A stretch of 64,000 nucleotides of DNA, taken from positions 682,001 to 746,000 of the forward strand of contig NZ_LMDW01000016.1 of NCBI RefSeq assembly GCF_001425205.1. The letters run 5' to 3'. The stretch's first letter is position 1. Each line of letters starts with the position of its first letter. Position numbers and translations under genes: made by a program. Below the pieces are notes generated by a model. It was not told the origin of the DNA, ran no database searches, and saw nothing but the letters and a program-made list of their open reading frames with translations. Of this stretch, positions 43,829 through 52,668 are shown piece by piece. Origin of the DNA: Variovorax sp. Root411 (lineage in GTDB: Bacteria; Pseudomonadota; Gammaproteobacteria; Burkholderiales; Burkholderiaceae_C).

Positions 43829-45226
43829 TCAGCGACCGGTCATGTTCTCCGGCACCACCCATTGGTCGAACTGCTCGGCCGTGAGGTGCCCGGAGGCGAT
43901 CGCGGCTTCCCGCAGGCTCGTGCCTTCCTTGTGCGCCTTCTTCGCGATGTAGGCCGACTTGTCGTAGCCGATGTGCGTGTTCAGCGCCGTCACCAGCATC
44001 AGCGAGCGCTGCACAAGTTCCGTGATGCGTTCGCGATTCGGCTCGATGCCCACGGCGCAATGGTCGTTGAAGCTCACCATGCCGTCGGCCAGCAGACGCA
44101 CGCTCTGCAGGAAGTTGTGCGCCACCATCGGGCGGAACACATTCAGCTCGAAGTTGCCCGAGGCGCCGCCGATGTTGATGGCCACGTCGTTGCCGAACAC
44201 CTGCGCGGCGAGCATCGTGACGGCTTCGCTCTGGGTCGGGTTGACCTTGCCCGGCATGATCGACGAGCCGGGTTCGTTCTCTGGAATACTCAGTTCGCCG
44301 ATGCCGCTGCGCGGGCCGCTGGCCAGCCAGCGCACGTCGTTGGCGATCTTGTTCATGCTGGCGGCGAGCGTCTTGAGCGCGCCGTGGGCGTGCACCAGCG
44401 CATCGACGCTGGCCATGGCTTCGAACTTGTTCGGCGCGGTCACGAAAGGCAGGCCCGTGAGCTTCGCCAGTTCCGCCGCCACCTGCTCCGCATAGCCCTT
44501 GGGCGCGTTCAGGCCGGTGCCGACGGCCGTGCCGCCCAGCGCCAGTTCGCACAGGTGCGGCAACGCGGCGCGCACATGCGCCTCGCCGTGCGCCAGTTGC
44601 GCCACGTAGCCCGAGAACTCCTGGCCCAGCGTGAGGGGCGTGGCGTCCTGCAGGTGGGTGCGGCCGATCTTCACGATGTCGGCGAAATCCTTGGCCTTCT
44701 GGTCGAGCGTGCCGCGCAGCTTGGCGATGGCGGGCAGCAGCTTGTGTGTGATGGCCTCGACGGCCGCCACGTGCATGGCGGTCGGGAACACGTCGTTGCT
44801 CGACTGGCTGCGGTTGACGTCGTCGTTCGGATGCACGAGGCGCCCTTCCCCGCGCTCGCCGCCGAGGATTTCGCTTGCCCGGTTGGCCAGCACCTCGTTG
44901 ACGTTCATGTTGGTCTGCGTGCCCGAGCCGGTCTGCCACACCACCAGCGGGAACTCGCCGGGGTGCTTGCCGGCGATGACTTCATCGGCCGCTGCCACGA
45001 TGGCGTTCGTCTTCTTCTGGTCCTGCAGGCCCAGCGCGTGGTTGACCACGGCCGACGCGCGCTTCACCTGGGCCAGCGCCTTGATGATCTCGCGCGGCTG
45101 CTGCTCCCCGGAGATGTCGAAGTTCTGCAGCGAGCGCTGCGTCTGCGCACCCCACAGCTTGTCGGCCGGCACGTCGATCGGGCCGAAGGTATCGCGCTCG
45201 GCACGGGTCTTGGGGGAAGTCGTCAT
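43829..45226 (-). CDS. fumC: fumarate hydratase class II
   Basis: The 465-residue, iron-free, oxygen-stable fumarase of the TCA cycle shows the superfamily regions WGAQTQRSLQNF near the start, GSGTQTNMNVNEV, HPNDDVNRSQSSND, GRTHLQDATPLTLGQE and the signature loop GSSIMPGKVNPTQSEA with the catalytic Ser. The start is at 45226 (MTTSPKTRAE). A class I, iron-sulfur fumarase is encoded 4.3 kb away beyond proVWX, so this genome keeps both kinds. Confidence 0.96.
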   Translation of the reverse strand: MTTSPKTRAERDTFGPIDVPADKLWGAQTQRSLQNFDISGEQQPREIIKALAQVKRASAVVNHALGLQDQKKTNAIVAAADEVIAGKHPGEFPLVVWQTGSGTQTNMNVNEVLANRASEILGGERGEGRLVHPNDDVNRSQSSNDVFPTAMHVAAVEAITHKLLPAIAKLRGTLDQKAKDFADIVKIGRTHLQDATPLTLGQEFSGYVAQLAHGEAHVRAALPHLCELALGGTAVGTGLNAPKGYAEQVAAELAKLTGLPFVTAPNKFEAMASVDALVHAHGALKTLAASMNKIANDVRWLASGPRSGIGELSIPENEPGSSIMPGKVNPTQSEAVTMLAAQVFGNDVAINIGGASGNFELNVFRPMVAHNFLQSVRLLADGMVSFNDHCAVGIEPNRERITELVQRSLMLVTALNTHIGYDKSAYIAKKAHKEGTSLREAAIASGHLTAEQFDQWVVPENMTGR

Positions 45227-45358
45227 GGTGAAAAAGCTCCGCAGTCTTGGATGGTCGCGCCGCCTGATCGGGCGCGGGCCCGAGTATCGGCCAATAAGAA
45301 TAGCTCGCATCTGACGGGGCCATTGGGCCGCCGCCGACATTACGTTACGCCCGTTGGG

Positions 45359-45387
45359 TTGACTCGCGTCATGTCAAAAAGTTATAA
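45359..45387 (+). promoter_or_regulatory. near-perfect sigma-70 promoter for proVWX
   Basis: TTGACT (45359-45364) and TATAAT (45382-45387) are separated by exactly 17 bases, 11 of 12 consensus positions. In such a GC-rich genome this is an unusually strong promoter. Transcription would start near 45394, giving a leader of about 330 bases before the proV ATG. Confidence 0.85.
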
Positions 45388-45393
45388 TCATGG

Positions 45394-45724
45394 GCTTCAG
45401 ACGACCAACAAGTCATGTTGATCGGCCCTGCACTACTCGCGGATCTCCGAATCCCGTCGCGGTGCAAGGTTCTCCCCGCCGGGCCCTGCCCGGCAAACCG
45501 GCCGGATCGTTTCCGGCCCCACTGCCACGCCACCTTTCGGCGGGCACTGGTTTCGTCGCCACGTCGTCTTCAGTGCCTGTCGGCAGCCCCAGAGGCTCGC
45601 CGGGCCATTGCACGCGTTTTCCTCACGCGCTCTCTGTTCGGACAGTCCCATCGGCTGATGGCGTGACCGTTGCCGTCCTCCGGGGCGGTGCTGTGTCCAA
45701 CCTTCACACAAGGAGCCCCGGCAT
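45394..45724 (+). other. long untranslated leader of proVWX
   Basis: No convincing gene is seen between the promoter and proV. The stretch contains stable hairpins, for example GCCGGGCCCTGCCCGGC (about 45480) and GGCCGGATCGTTTCCGGCC (about 45500-45518), and ends with AAGGAGCC before the ATG. A small reading frame of 83 codons (45415-45666) lacks the base composition of coding sequence here. A regulatory role, such as osmotic or ion control of translation, is possible but not shown. No known riboswitch class was recognised. Confidence 0.5.
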
Positions 45725-46978
45725 ATGGCCAAAGGAATTCTCATCGACCATGTTTTCAAGGTGTTCGGCGACGCGCCCGAGCAGGCTTTGGAACTCGTGC
45801 GGCAAGGTTTTTCGAAGAAGGAAATCCTCGCCGAGACGGGCCAGTCGATCGGCGTGTTCGATGCCACCTTCGAGATCCAGGCCGGCGAGATCTTCGTGAT
45901 CATGGGCCTCTCGGGATCGGGCAAGTCGACGCTGGTGCGCCTGTTGAACCGGCTGATCGAGCCGACCGCCGGCCGCATCGTGATCGATGGCGCCGACATC
46001 AACGAGCACTCCGACGCCAAGCTGCGCGCGCTGCGCCGCAAGGACATCAGCATGGTGTTCCAGTCGTTCGCGCTGATGCCGCACATGACGGTGCGCGAGA
46101 ACACCGCCTTCGGCCTCGAACTGTCGGGCACGAGCAAGAAAGAGCGGCTCGCGCAGGCCGACCTGGCGCTCGCGCAAGTAGGCCTTGCAGGCTGGGGCGA
46201 CAGCTATCCAGACGAACTCTCCGGCGGCATGCAGCAGCGCGTGGGCCTGGCGCGTGCGCTGGCCTCCGACCCGTCGATCCTCCTGATGGACGAGGCCTTC
46301 TCGGCGCTCGACCCGATCATCCGCACCGAGATGCAATCGGAGCTGCTGCGGCTGCAGCAGGCGCAGCGCCGCACCATCGTCTTCATCTCGCACGACCTCG
46401 ATGAAGCGATGCGCATCGGCGACCGCATCGCGATCATGAAGGACGGCCAGGTGATCCAGGTCGGCACGCCCGACGAGATCCTGCGCAGCCCCGCCGACGA
46501 CTACGTGCGCAGCTTCGTGCGCGGCGTGGATGCGGCGGCCGTCTTCAAGGCCGCGGACATCGCGCGCAAGTCGCTCACGGTCGTGTGCGAGCACCCGGAG
46601 CGCGGTGCGCGCGCGGCGCTCAAGGTGCTGGAAGACCAGGACCGCGACTTCGCCTACGTGACCAGCCCGAACAGGCGCTACCTGGGCGTGGTGTCGGCGG
46701 ACACGCTGCGCAGCGCGCTCGACGGGCATTCGGGTCCGCTGGGGCTGCAGCACGCGTTCCTCGACGACCTGCCGCGCATCGACGCCGAAGCCCCCGTGGC
46801 GGGCCTGATCGGCCAGCTCGCGCAGGCACCTTGCGCGCTGCCGGTGGTGGCGAGCGACGGCCGCTTCTGCGGTGCGATCAGCAAGACGACGCTGCTCAAG
46901 TTCCTCGACCGCGACACGCCGCCGATCGAGCCCGCCTTGCCCAACGCCGCCCCCGCGCTTGCCGCCGAGCCGCACTGA
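45725..46978 (+). CDS. proV: glycine betaine/proline ABC transporter ATP-binding protein
   Basis: The 417-residue ATPase belongs to the ProV/OpuAA type. A leading region (LIDHVFKVFGDAPEQALELV) precedes Walker A GLSGSGKST, the Q-loop VFQSFALMPHMTV, signature LSGGMQQRVGLARAL, Walker B ILLMDEAFSALD and the switch His in FISHDLDEA. The roughly 140 C-terminal residues form a CBS-like regulatory region as in osmosensing OpuA. It is the first gene of the proVWX operon behind the strong promoter and long leader. Confidence 0.95.
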   Translation: MAKGILIDHVFKVFGDAPEQALELVRQGFSKKEILAETGQSIGVFDATFEIQAGEIFVIMGLSGSGKSTLVRLLNRLIEPTAGRIVIDGADINEHSDAKLRALRRKDISMVFQSFALMPHMTVRENTAFGLELSGTSKKERLAQADLALAQVGLAGWGDSYPDELSGGMQQRVGLARALASDPSILLMDEAFSALDPIIRTEMQSELLRLQQAQRRTIVFISHDLDEAMRIGDRIAIMKDGQVIQVGTPDEILRSPADDYVRSFVRGVDAAAVFKAADIARKSLTVVCEHPERGARAALKVLEDQDRDFAYVTSPNRRYLGVVSADTLRSALDGHSGPLGLQHAFLDDLPRIDAEAPVAGLIGQLAQAPCALPVVASDGRFCGAISKTTLLKFLDRDTPPIEPALPNAAPALAAEPH

Positions 46979-46999
46979 ATTCACGAAGGACCTTGAACG

Positions 47000-48160
47000 A
47001 TGAACGACAACACACTTCCTTCCGACCTGGGCACGCCGGTGCTGGACACGCCCGCAGCCCCCACCTTCGTCGATCCGTGGGAAGCACTCTCGGCCGCGCC
47101 CGACACCTCCGCCACCAGCGCATGGCTCGATGCCCCCATCGACACGGCCCACCAGCTGGCCGGATCGGCCAATGCCGCGACCGACGGCTTCCAGCTGCAC
47201 CGCCTCTGGGACGGTTCCCTGCCCGTCGAATCCTGGATCAACCAGGGCCTCGGCTGGGTGGTGGAACATTTCCGTCCCTTCTTCCAGACCGTGCGCCTGC
47301 CCATCGACAGCACGCTGAACTGGGTCCAGAGCCTGCTCACCGGCTTGCCCACGCTGGCGATGATCGCGTTGATCGGCCTCTTCGCCTGGCAGTTCGCCGG
47401 CCGCGCGCTGGCCATCGGCACCACGGTCGCGCTGCTGCTCGTGGCAATGCTGGGCATCTGGCCCGAAGCCATGGTGACGCTGTCGCTGGTGCTGACCTCG
47501 CTCGTGTTCTGCATGATCATCGGCCTGCCGCTCGGGGTGCTGCTGGCCAGCAGCGACCGCGCCCAGCGCCTCATGCGCCCGCTGCTCGACGCGATGCAGA
47601 CCACGCCCGCATTCGTGTACCTCGTGCCGGTGGTGATGCTGTTCGGCATCGGCAACGTGCCGGGCGTGATCGTGACGATCATCTTCGCGCTGGCCCCGCT
47701 GGTGCGCCTGACCAACCTGGGCCTGCGCCAGGTGCGGCCCGACCTCATCGAGGCCGCGCGTGCCTACGGCGCTTCGCCCTGGCAGATGCTGGTCAAGGTG
47801 CAGCTGCCGCTGGCCATGCCGTCGATCATGGCGGGCATCAATCAGGCGCTGATGCTGTCGCTGTCGATGGTGGTGATCGCCTCGATGATCGCCGTGGGCG
47901 GCCTCGGCCAGATGGTGCTGCGCGGCATCGGCCGGCTCGACATGGGCTTGGCGACGGTCGGCGGCCTGGGCATCGTGCTGCTGGCGATTTCGCTCGACCG
48001 GCTGACGCAGGCGATGGGCAAGTCGCGCCGCAGTGCGGGTCGCCGCTGGTGGCACACCGGGCCGGCCGGCTTCTCGCTGCGCGTGCTGCAGCGCTTGCTG
48101 GGCACGCCGTCGCGCGGTGCGAGCGCGCCTGTTCCCGCCTTGTCCGCGCAAGCGCAATGA
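47000..48160 (+). CDS. proW: glycine betaine/proline ABC transporter permease
   Basis: The 386-residue permease has a long N-terminal extension of about 100 residues, as ProW proteins have, followed by the BPD_transp_1 membrane domain with six or seven helices. The coupling loop EAARAYGASPWQMLVKVQLP contains the EAA motif. GIGNVPGVIVTIIFALAPLV and VAIGGLG-type stretches are also typical. It is 21 bases after proV. Confidence 0.95.
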   Translation: MNDNTLPSDLGTPVLDTPAAPTFVDPWEALSAAPDTSATSAWLDAPIDTAHQLAGSANAATDGFQLHRLWDGSLPVESWINQGLGWVVEHFRPFFQTVRLPIDSTLNWVQSLLTGLPTLAMIALIGLFAWQFAGRALAIGTTVALLLVAMLGIWPEAMVTLSLVLTSLVFCMIIGLPLGVLLASSDRAQRLMRPLLDAMQTTPAFVYLVPVVMLFGIGNVPGVIVTIIFALAPLVRLTNLGLRQVRPDLIEAARAYGASPWQMLVKVQLPLAMPSIMAGINQALMLSLSMVVIASMIAVGGLGQMVLRGIGRLDMGLATVGGLGIVLLAISLDRLTQAMGKSRRSAGRRWWHTGPAGFSLRVLQRLLGTPSRGASAPVPALSAQAQ

Positions 48161-48183
48161 CCCACCACGGAGGAATTCAACGC

Positions 48184-49188
48184 ATGAAGAAAACCACTCT
48201 CGTCGCACGCAGCCTTCTGGCCTTGGGCTTCGTCGCCTTCGGCATGGCCGCGCAAGCCGCCAACGACCTCCCCGGCAAGGGCGTCACCGTGCAGCCGCTC
48301 AAGAGCTCGCTCGCCGAAGAAGCGTTCCAGACGCTGCTGGTGATGCGCGCGCTCGAAAAGCTCGGCTACACGGTCGAGCCGATGAAAGACCTCGAGCCCG
48401 CCACCGAGCACCTGGCCATCGCCAACGGCGACGCGACCTTCATGGCCAACCACTGGAGCCTGCTACACGCCGACTTCTACAAGAACAGCGGCGGCGACGC
48501 CAAGCTGTGGCGCAAGGGCGTGTACTCCGACGGCGCGGTGCAGGGCTACCTGATCGACCGCAAGACGGCCGAGCAATACAACATCACCAACATCGCGCAG
48601 CTGAAGGACCCGGCCATTGCGAAGCTGTTCGACACCGACGGCGACGGCAAGGCCGACCTCACGGGCTGCAATCCTGGCTGGGGCTGCGAACTGGCGATCG
48701 AAAAACACCTGACGGCCTACCAGCTGCGCGACACCGTCACGCACAAGCAGGGCAGCTATGCCGCGCTAATGGCCGACACCATCGCCCGCTTCAGACAGGG
48801 CAAGCCGGTGCTGTATTACACGTGGACGCCGTACTGGGTGAGCGCCGTGCTGCGCCCGGGTGCGGACGTGGTGTGGCTGCAGGTGCCGTCCTCTTCGTCG
48901 CAGGGCGGCGGCGCCGACACGCAGTTGCCCAATGGCAAGAACTACGGCTTCCAGGCCAACCAGGAGCAGATCGTCGCCAACCGGGCCTTCGTCGAAAAGA
49001 ATCCCGCGGCCGGCAGGCTGTTCGAGGTGATGAAGCTGCCGATCGGCGACATCAATGCCCAGAACCTGCGCATGAGCCAGGGCGCCAACACCCAGCAAGA
49101 CCTGGAGCGGCACACCGACGGTTGGATCAAGGCGCATCGGCCGCTGTTCGACGGGTGGATCGAGGAAGCCCGGGCGGCTGCGAAATAG
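48184..49188 (+). CDS. proX: glycine betaine/proline ABC transporter substrate-binding protein
   Basis: The 334-residue periplasmic binding protein begins with a Sec signal (KKTTLVARSLLALGFVAFG, cut after AQA). The mature part has the ProX/OpuAC fold with conserved Trp residues that would cage a quaternary ammonium group (NHWSLLHADFY, GCNPGWGCE, YYTWTPYWVSAVL). The start is at 48184 behind GGAGG. It ends the operon; repeat copy 3 follows 24 bases later. Confidence 0.94.
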   Translation: MKKTTLVARSLLALGFVAFGMAAQAANDLPGKGVTVQPLKSSLAEEAFQTLLVMRALEKLGYTVEPMKDLEPATEHLAIANGDATFMANHWSLLHADFYKNSGGDAKLWRKGVYSDGAVQGYLIDRKTAEQYNITNIAQLKDPAIAKLFDTDGDGKADLTGCNPGWGCELAIEKHLTAYQLRDTVTHKQGSYAALMADTIARFRQGKPVLYYTWTPYWVSAVLRPGADVVWLQVPSSSSQGGGADTQLPNGKNYGFQANQEQIVANRAFVEKNPAAGRLFEVMKLPIGDINAQNLRMSQGANTQQDLERHTDGWIKAHRPLFDGWIEEARAAAK

Positions 49189-49211
49189 GGGCTTGTGGGC
49201 ATCTGATGCAT

Positions 49212-49400
49212 TGTTCGGGGCGCGATCACGCCGACGGGGTACCTTGCTCCGCGAATGTCCCCCGCTTCGCTCGGCCGCGAACCAGCAGCGTGCCCTCGTG
49301 CACAGGGCACCGGGTGCTCCCCGCAGCGAAATAAAGGAGGAGCGAAGCGGGGGACATTCGCGGAGGGGAGCACCCGGTGGCCTGTGCACGCGCCCCGAAT
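49212..49400. repeat. composite palindromic repeat element, copy 3 (inverted, internally deleted)
   Basis: The sequence matches copy 1 (13071-13320) read backwards: it starts with GATCACGCCGACGGGGTACC, the arm of hairpin B, and then the core GCGAATGTCCCCCGCTTCGC. It then jumps to GGCCGCGAACC, losing the rest of hairpin B (roughly 55 bases). Hairpin A is intact at 49299-49389 with GTGCACAGGGCACCGGGT arms. TTCGGGGCGCG-like ends flank it on both sides (49214 and 49389). It lies between proX and the class I fumarase gene. Confidence 0.8.
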
Positions 49401-49476
49401 TGGCCGCACGCAAATCCCAACGCAGCGGCGGCTGAGATAATCGGGGGGCGTTTCCCACTACAAAACTCCCCCCACC

Positions 49477-51030
49477 ATGACGACCACGATCCAGCAGGCC
49501 GACCTGATCGAATCGATCAGCGCCGCGCTGCAGTACATCAGCTACTACCACCCCGCCGACTACATCGCCCATTTGGCCAAGGCCTACGAGCGCGAACAGA
49601 GCCCCGCCGCCAAGGACGCCATCGCGCAGATCCTGACCAACAGCAAGATGAGCGCCACGGGCCACCGCCCGATCTGCCAGGACACCGGCATCGTCAACGT
49701 GTTCCTCAAGGTGGGCATGGACGTGCGCTGGGGCGGCTTCACCGGCAGCCTGGACGACGCCATCAACGAAGGCGTGCGCCGCGGCTACAACCACCCCGAC
49801 AACACGCTGCGCGCATCGGTCGTGGCCGATCCGCAGTTCGACCGCAAGAACACCAAGGACAACACGCCTGCGGTGATCTTCACGGAGATCGTGCCGGGCA
49901 ACACCGTCGAGGTGACCGTCGCGGCCAAGGGCGGCGGCAGCGAGAACAAGAGCAAGCTGGCCATGCTGAACCCCGGTGACAGCGTGGTCGACTGGGTGCT
50001 CAAGACCGTGCCGACCATGGGCGCCGGCTGGTGCCCGCCCGGTATGCTGGGCATCGGCATCGGCGGCACCGCCGAGAAGGCCGCGCTGATGGCCAAGGAA
50101 AGCCTGATGGACGACCTGGACATGCACGAGCTGCAGGCCAAGAAGAAGTCGGGCGCAGAGCTGAGCAAGGTCGAGGCGCTGCGCATCGAGCTGTACGAGA
50201 AGGTCAACGCGCTGGGCATCGGCGCGCAGGGCCTGGGCGGCCTGGCCACCGTGCTCGACGTCAAGATCCAGATGTACCCGACGCACGCTGCGAGCAAGCC
50301 CGTGGCGATGATCCCCAACTGCGCAGCCACCCGCCATGCACACTTCGTGATGGACGGCAGCGGCCCGGTGTACCTCGACCCGCCGTCGCTCGACCTGTGG
50401 CCCAACGTCAACTGGGCGCCCGACGAAAAGAAGAGCAAGCGCGTCGACCTCGACAAGCTCACGCCCGCCGAGGTGGCGAGCTGGAAGCCAGGCGACACGA
50501 TCCTGCTGAACGGCAAGATGCTCACCGGCCGCGATGCCGCACACAAGCGCATCCAGGACATGCTGGCCAAGGGCGAGAAGCTGCCGGTGGACTTCACCAA
50601 CCGCGTCATCTACTACGTCGGCCCGGTCGATCCGGTCGGCGACGAGGCCGTGGGCCCCGCCGGCCCGACCACCGCCACGCGCATGGACGGCTTCACCGAA
50701 ATGATGCTGGCCCAGACTGGGCTGATCGCCATGATCGGCAAGGCCGAGCGCGGCCCGGTCGCCATCGAGGCCATCAAGAAGCACAAGAGCGCCTACCTCA
50801 TGGCCGTGGGCGGCGCCGCCTACCTCGTGAGCAAGGCCATCAAGACCGCCAAGGTGGTGGGCTTCGAGGACCTGGGCATGGAAGCGATCTATGAATTCGA
50901 CGTGGTCGACATGCCCGTGACGGTGGCGGTCGATGCGGGCGGCACCAGCGCGCACATCACCGGCCCGGCCGAGTGGCAGAAGCGCATTGCCAGCGGCGAG
51001 TTCAAGACGATCATGATGGAAGAAGCTTGA
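49477..51030 (+). CDS. fumA: fumarate hydratase class I (iron-sulfur)
   Basis: The 517-residue single-chain class I fumarase has an N-terminal alpha region and a C-terminal beta region. Cluster Cys are at 67 (RPICQDTG), 186 (GWCPPG) and 282 (PNCAATRHAH). The beta part has TGRDAAHKRI and PVDPVGDEAVGPAGPTTATR, where substrate-binding residues lie. The enzyme needs a 4Fe-4S cluster and is oxygen-sensitive, complementing the oxygen-stable FumC. The small repeat element separates it from proX, so it probably has its own promoter. Confidence 0.94.
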   Translation: MTTTIQQADLIESISAALQYISYYHPADYIAHLAKAYEREQSPAAKDAIAQILTNSKMSATGHRPICQDTGIVNVFLKVGMDVRWGGFTGSLDDAINEGVRRGYNHPDNTLRASVVADPQFDRKNTKDNTPAVIFTEIVPGNTVEVTVAAKGGGSENKSKLAMLNPGDSVVDWVLKTVPTMGAGWCPPGMLGIGIGGTAEKAALMAKESLMDDLDMHELQAKKKSGAELSKVEALRIELYEKVNALGIGAQGLGGLATVLDVKIQMYPTHAASKPVAMIPNCAATRHAHFVMDGSGPVYLDPPSLDLWPNVNWAPDEKKSKRVDLDKLTPAEVASWKPGDTILLNGKMLTGRDAAHKRIQDMLAKGEKLPVDFTNRVIYYVGPVDPVGDEAVGPAGPTTATRMDGFTEMMLAQTGLIAMIGKAERGPVAIEAIKKHKSAYLMAVGGAAYLVSKAIKTAKVVGFEDLGMEAIYEFDVVDMPVTVAVDAGGTSAHITGPAEWQKRIASGEFKTIMMEEA

Positions 51031-51088
51031 GCGCCGCCCGGCCGCCCGAAGGCGCTCGCACCGCAGTGCGCAGCACGGAGGTTTTCGA

Positions 51089-51877
51089 GTGACCGCGGTA
51101 GGCGTCTTCGACAGCGGGGTCGGTGGCCTCAGCGTGCTGGCCGCGCTGAGAGCCGAACTGCCTTACGAAAACTTCGTGTACTTCGCCGATACGGCCTTTG
51201 CGCCGTACGGCGAGCGCGGAGACGCCTATGTGATCGAGCGCTCGCGCGCGGTGGTCGAGCATCTGCTGCGCGAGCATGGCATCAAGGCGCTGGTGGTCGC
51301 CTGCAACACGGCCACGACCGCCGCCATTCACCTGCTGCGTGCCGAGCACCCTGATCTTCCGATCGTGGGGCTGGAACCGGGCCTCAAGCCCGCCGTGGCG
51401 GCGAGCCGCACGGGGCGCGTCTCGGTGATGGCCACGCGCGGTACCCTGGCCAGCGCCAAGTACGCGGCCTTGCGCGCATCTTTCGCCGGGTCGGCCGACG
51501 TGCGCCCCGTGCCATGCGACGGGCTCGTGAAGGCCATCGAAGGCTTCGACGCCGCAGGCATCGCGGCCTTGTGCGAGCGCTACATGAACGAGGCCGGGCC
51601 TTTCGGCGACAGCGCCGATGCCGTCGACACCGTGGTGCTGGGCTGCACCCACTACCCGCTCGTGAAAGACGAATTGAGACGGCACGCACCAGCGACGCTG
51701 CGCTTCATCGACACCGGCGTGCCGGTCGCGCAGCAAACGCGGCGCCTGCTCGCTTCGGCCGGCCAACTCGCAGATGGCGGCATCGGCGGCCTGCGGCTGC
51801 AAAGCAGCGGCAACGTCGCAGTGCTCGAAGCGGCGGCCGCCCGTTGGCTCGGGCTTTCCACGGCCACCGAAGCCTGA
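51089..51877 (+). CDS. murI: glutamate racemase
   Basis: The 262-residue enzyme makes D-glutamate for peptidoglycan. Both catalytic Cys are seen: one in VVACNTATTAAIHLL near residue 73 and one in VLGCTHYPLVKDEL near 188. The N-terminus GVFDSGVGGLSVLAAL is diagnostic. It starts with GTG at 51089 behind a CACGGAG ribosome site, 58 bases after the fumarase stop, and is probably co-transcribed with it. Confidence 0.95.
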   Translation: MTAVGVFDSGVGGLSVLAALRAELPYENFVYFADTAFAPYGERGDAYVIERSRAVVEHLLREHGIKALVVACNTATTAAIHLLRAEHPDLPIVGLEPGLKPAVAASRTGRVSVMATRGTLASAKYAALRASFAGSADVRPVPCDGLVKAIEGFDAAGIAALCERYMNEAGPFGDSADAVDTVVLGCTHYPLVKDELRRHAPATLRFIDTGVPVAQQTRRLLASAGQLADGGIGGLRLQSSGNVAVLEAAAARWLGLSTATEA

Positions 51878-51882
51878 CCTCG

Positions 51883-52662
51883 ATGCGCCTGCTGCGCCAC
51901 GCCGCCCTTCTCTTCTGCCTCTCGGCCGCCGGGCTGAGCCACGCGGCCTGCGAAAGCGGACTGGCCGAGCGCATGCATGCCAAGCTGCATCCCAACCGGC
52001 CGCTCGATGAACGGCTCGCGGCCTGCAAGGTCTGGCCTGCCTTTCCGGGGCGCAGCATCGTCGTGCTGCCGATGCCGCGCGAAACCAGCGACAGGGGTGC
52101 CAAGGTCTTCGACCTGGAAGTGCTATTGATCCAGCGCCCCGACAACGGCAACACCGAGCGCGACACCATCATCGCCCGGCTCGTCCAGCCCGAAGCGCTC
52201 GACGAGGACGCCACCACCTCGATCCAGGACATCCGCATCGACACCTCGCGCTACGTGCTGTCGCCCGAGGCCCGCGCCTTCGGCCTGCGCGTGCGCTACC
52301 GCGGCAGCAACGCGCCCGGCAGCCCGCTGGCCAGCGAGACTGTGCGGCTCTACGTACACCACGGCAAGCAGTTGCGTCAGGTATTGCAGGAGATCGAGCT
52401 GGACCACGACCACGGCGGATGGGACTCCACCTGCACCGGTCACTTCGAGAAGCTGCGCACCATGCTTTCTGTCGGCAAGGGCAGCAGCAACGGCTTTGCC
52501 GACCTGCAGCTGTCCCGCACGCTGCTGCAGAGCCGCGCGCAGGAGCAGGAAGACCAGGGCTGCGTCGAAAAGGCGCTGCCCGCGAAGTTCGACACCGTCA
52601 CGCTGCGCTACGACGGCGAACGCTTCAAGGTGCCGAAGTCGCTGCGCCAGCAGGTGCCCTGA
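51883..52662 (+). CDS. secreted hypothetical protein
   Basis: The 259-residue protein has a clear signal peptide (about 1-21: LLRHAALLFCLSAAGLSHA) and no membrane segment in the mature part. Four Cys remain after cleavage (in ACESG, LAACKVW, STCTGHF and DQGCVEK), which could form two disulfides in the periplasm. No domain was recognised. It starts 5 bases after murI and is probably in the same operon. It converges with the MFS gene. Confidence 0.75.
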   Translation: MRLLRHAALLFCLSAAGLSHAACESGLAERMHAKLHPNRPLDERLAACKVWPAFPGRSIVVLPMPRETSDRGAKVFDLEVLLIQRPDNGNTERDTIIARLVQPEALDEDATTSIQDIRIDTSRYVLSPEARAFGLRVRYRGSNAPGSPLASETVRLYVHHGKQLRQVLQEIELDHDHGGWDSTCTGHFEKLRTMLSVGKGSSNGFADLQLSRTLLQSRAQEQEDQGCVEKALPAKFDTVTLRYDGERFKVPKSLRQQVP

Positions 52663-52668
52663 AGACTT

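Noticed and set aside
45415..45666. A possible 83-residue leader protein before proV
   Set aside because: Codon third positions do not show the GC bias of real genes here, there is no clear ribosome site, and the protein has no recognisable features.
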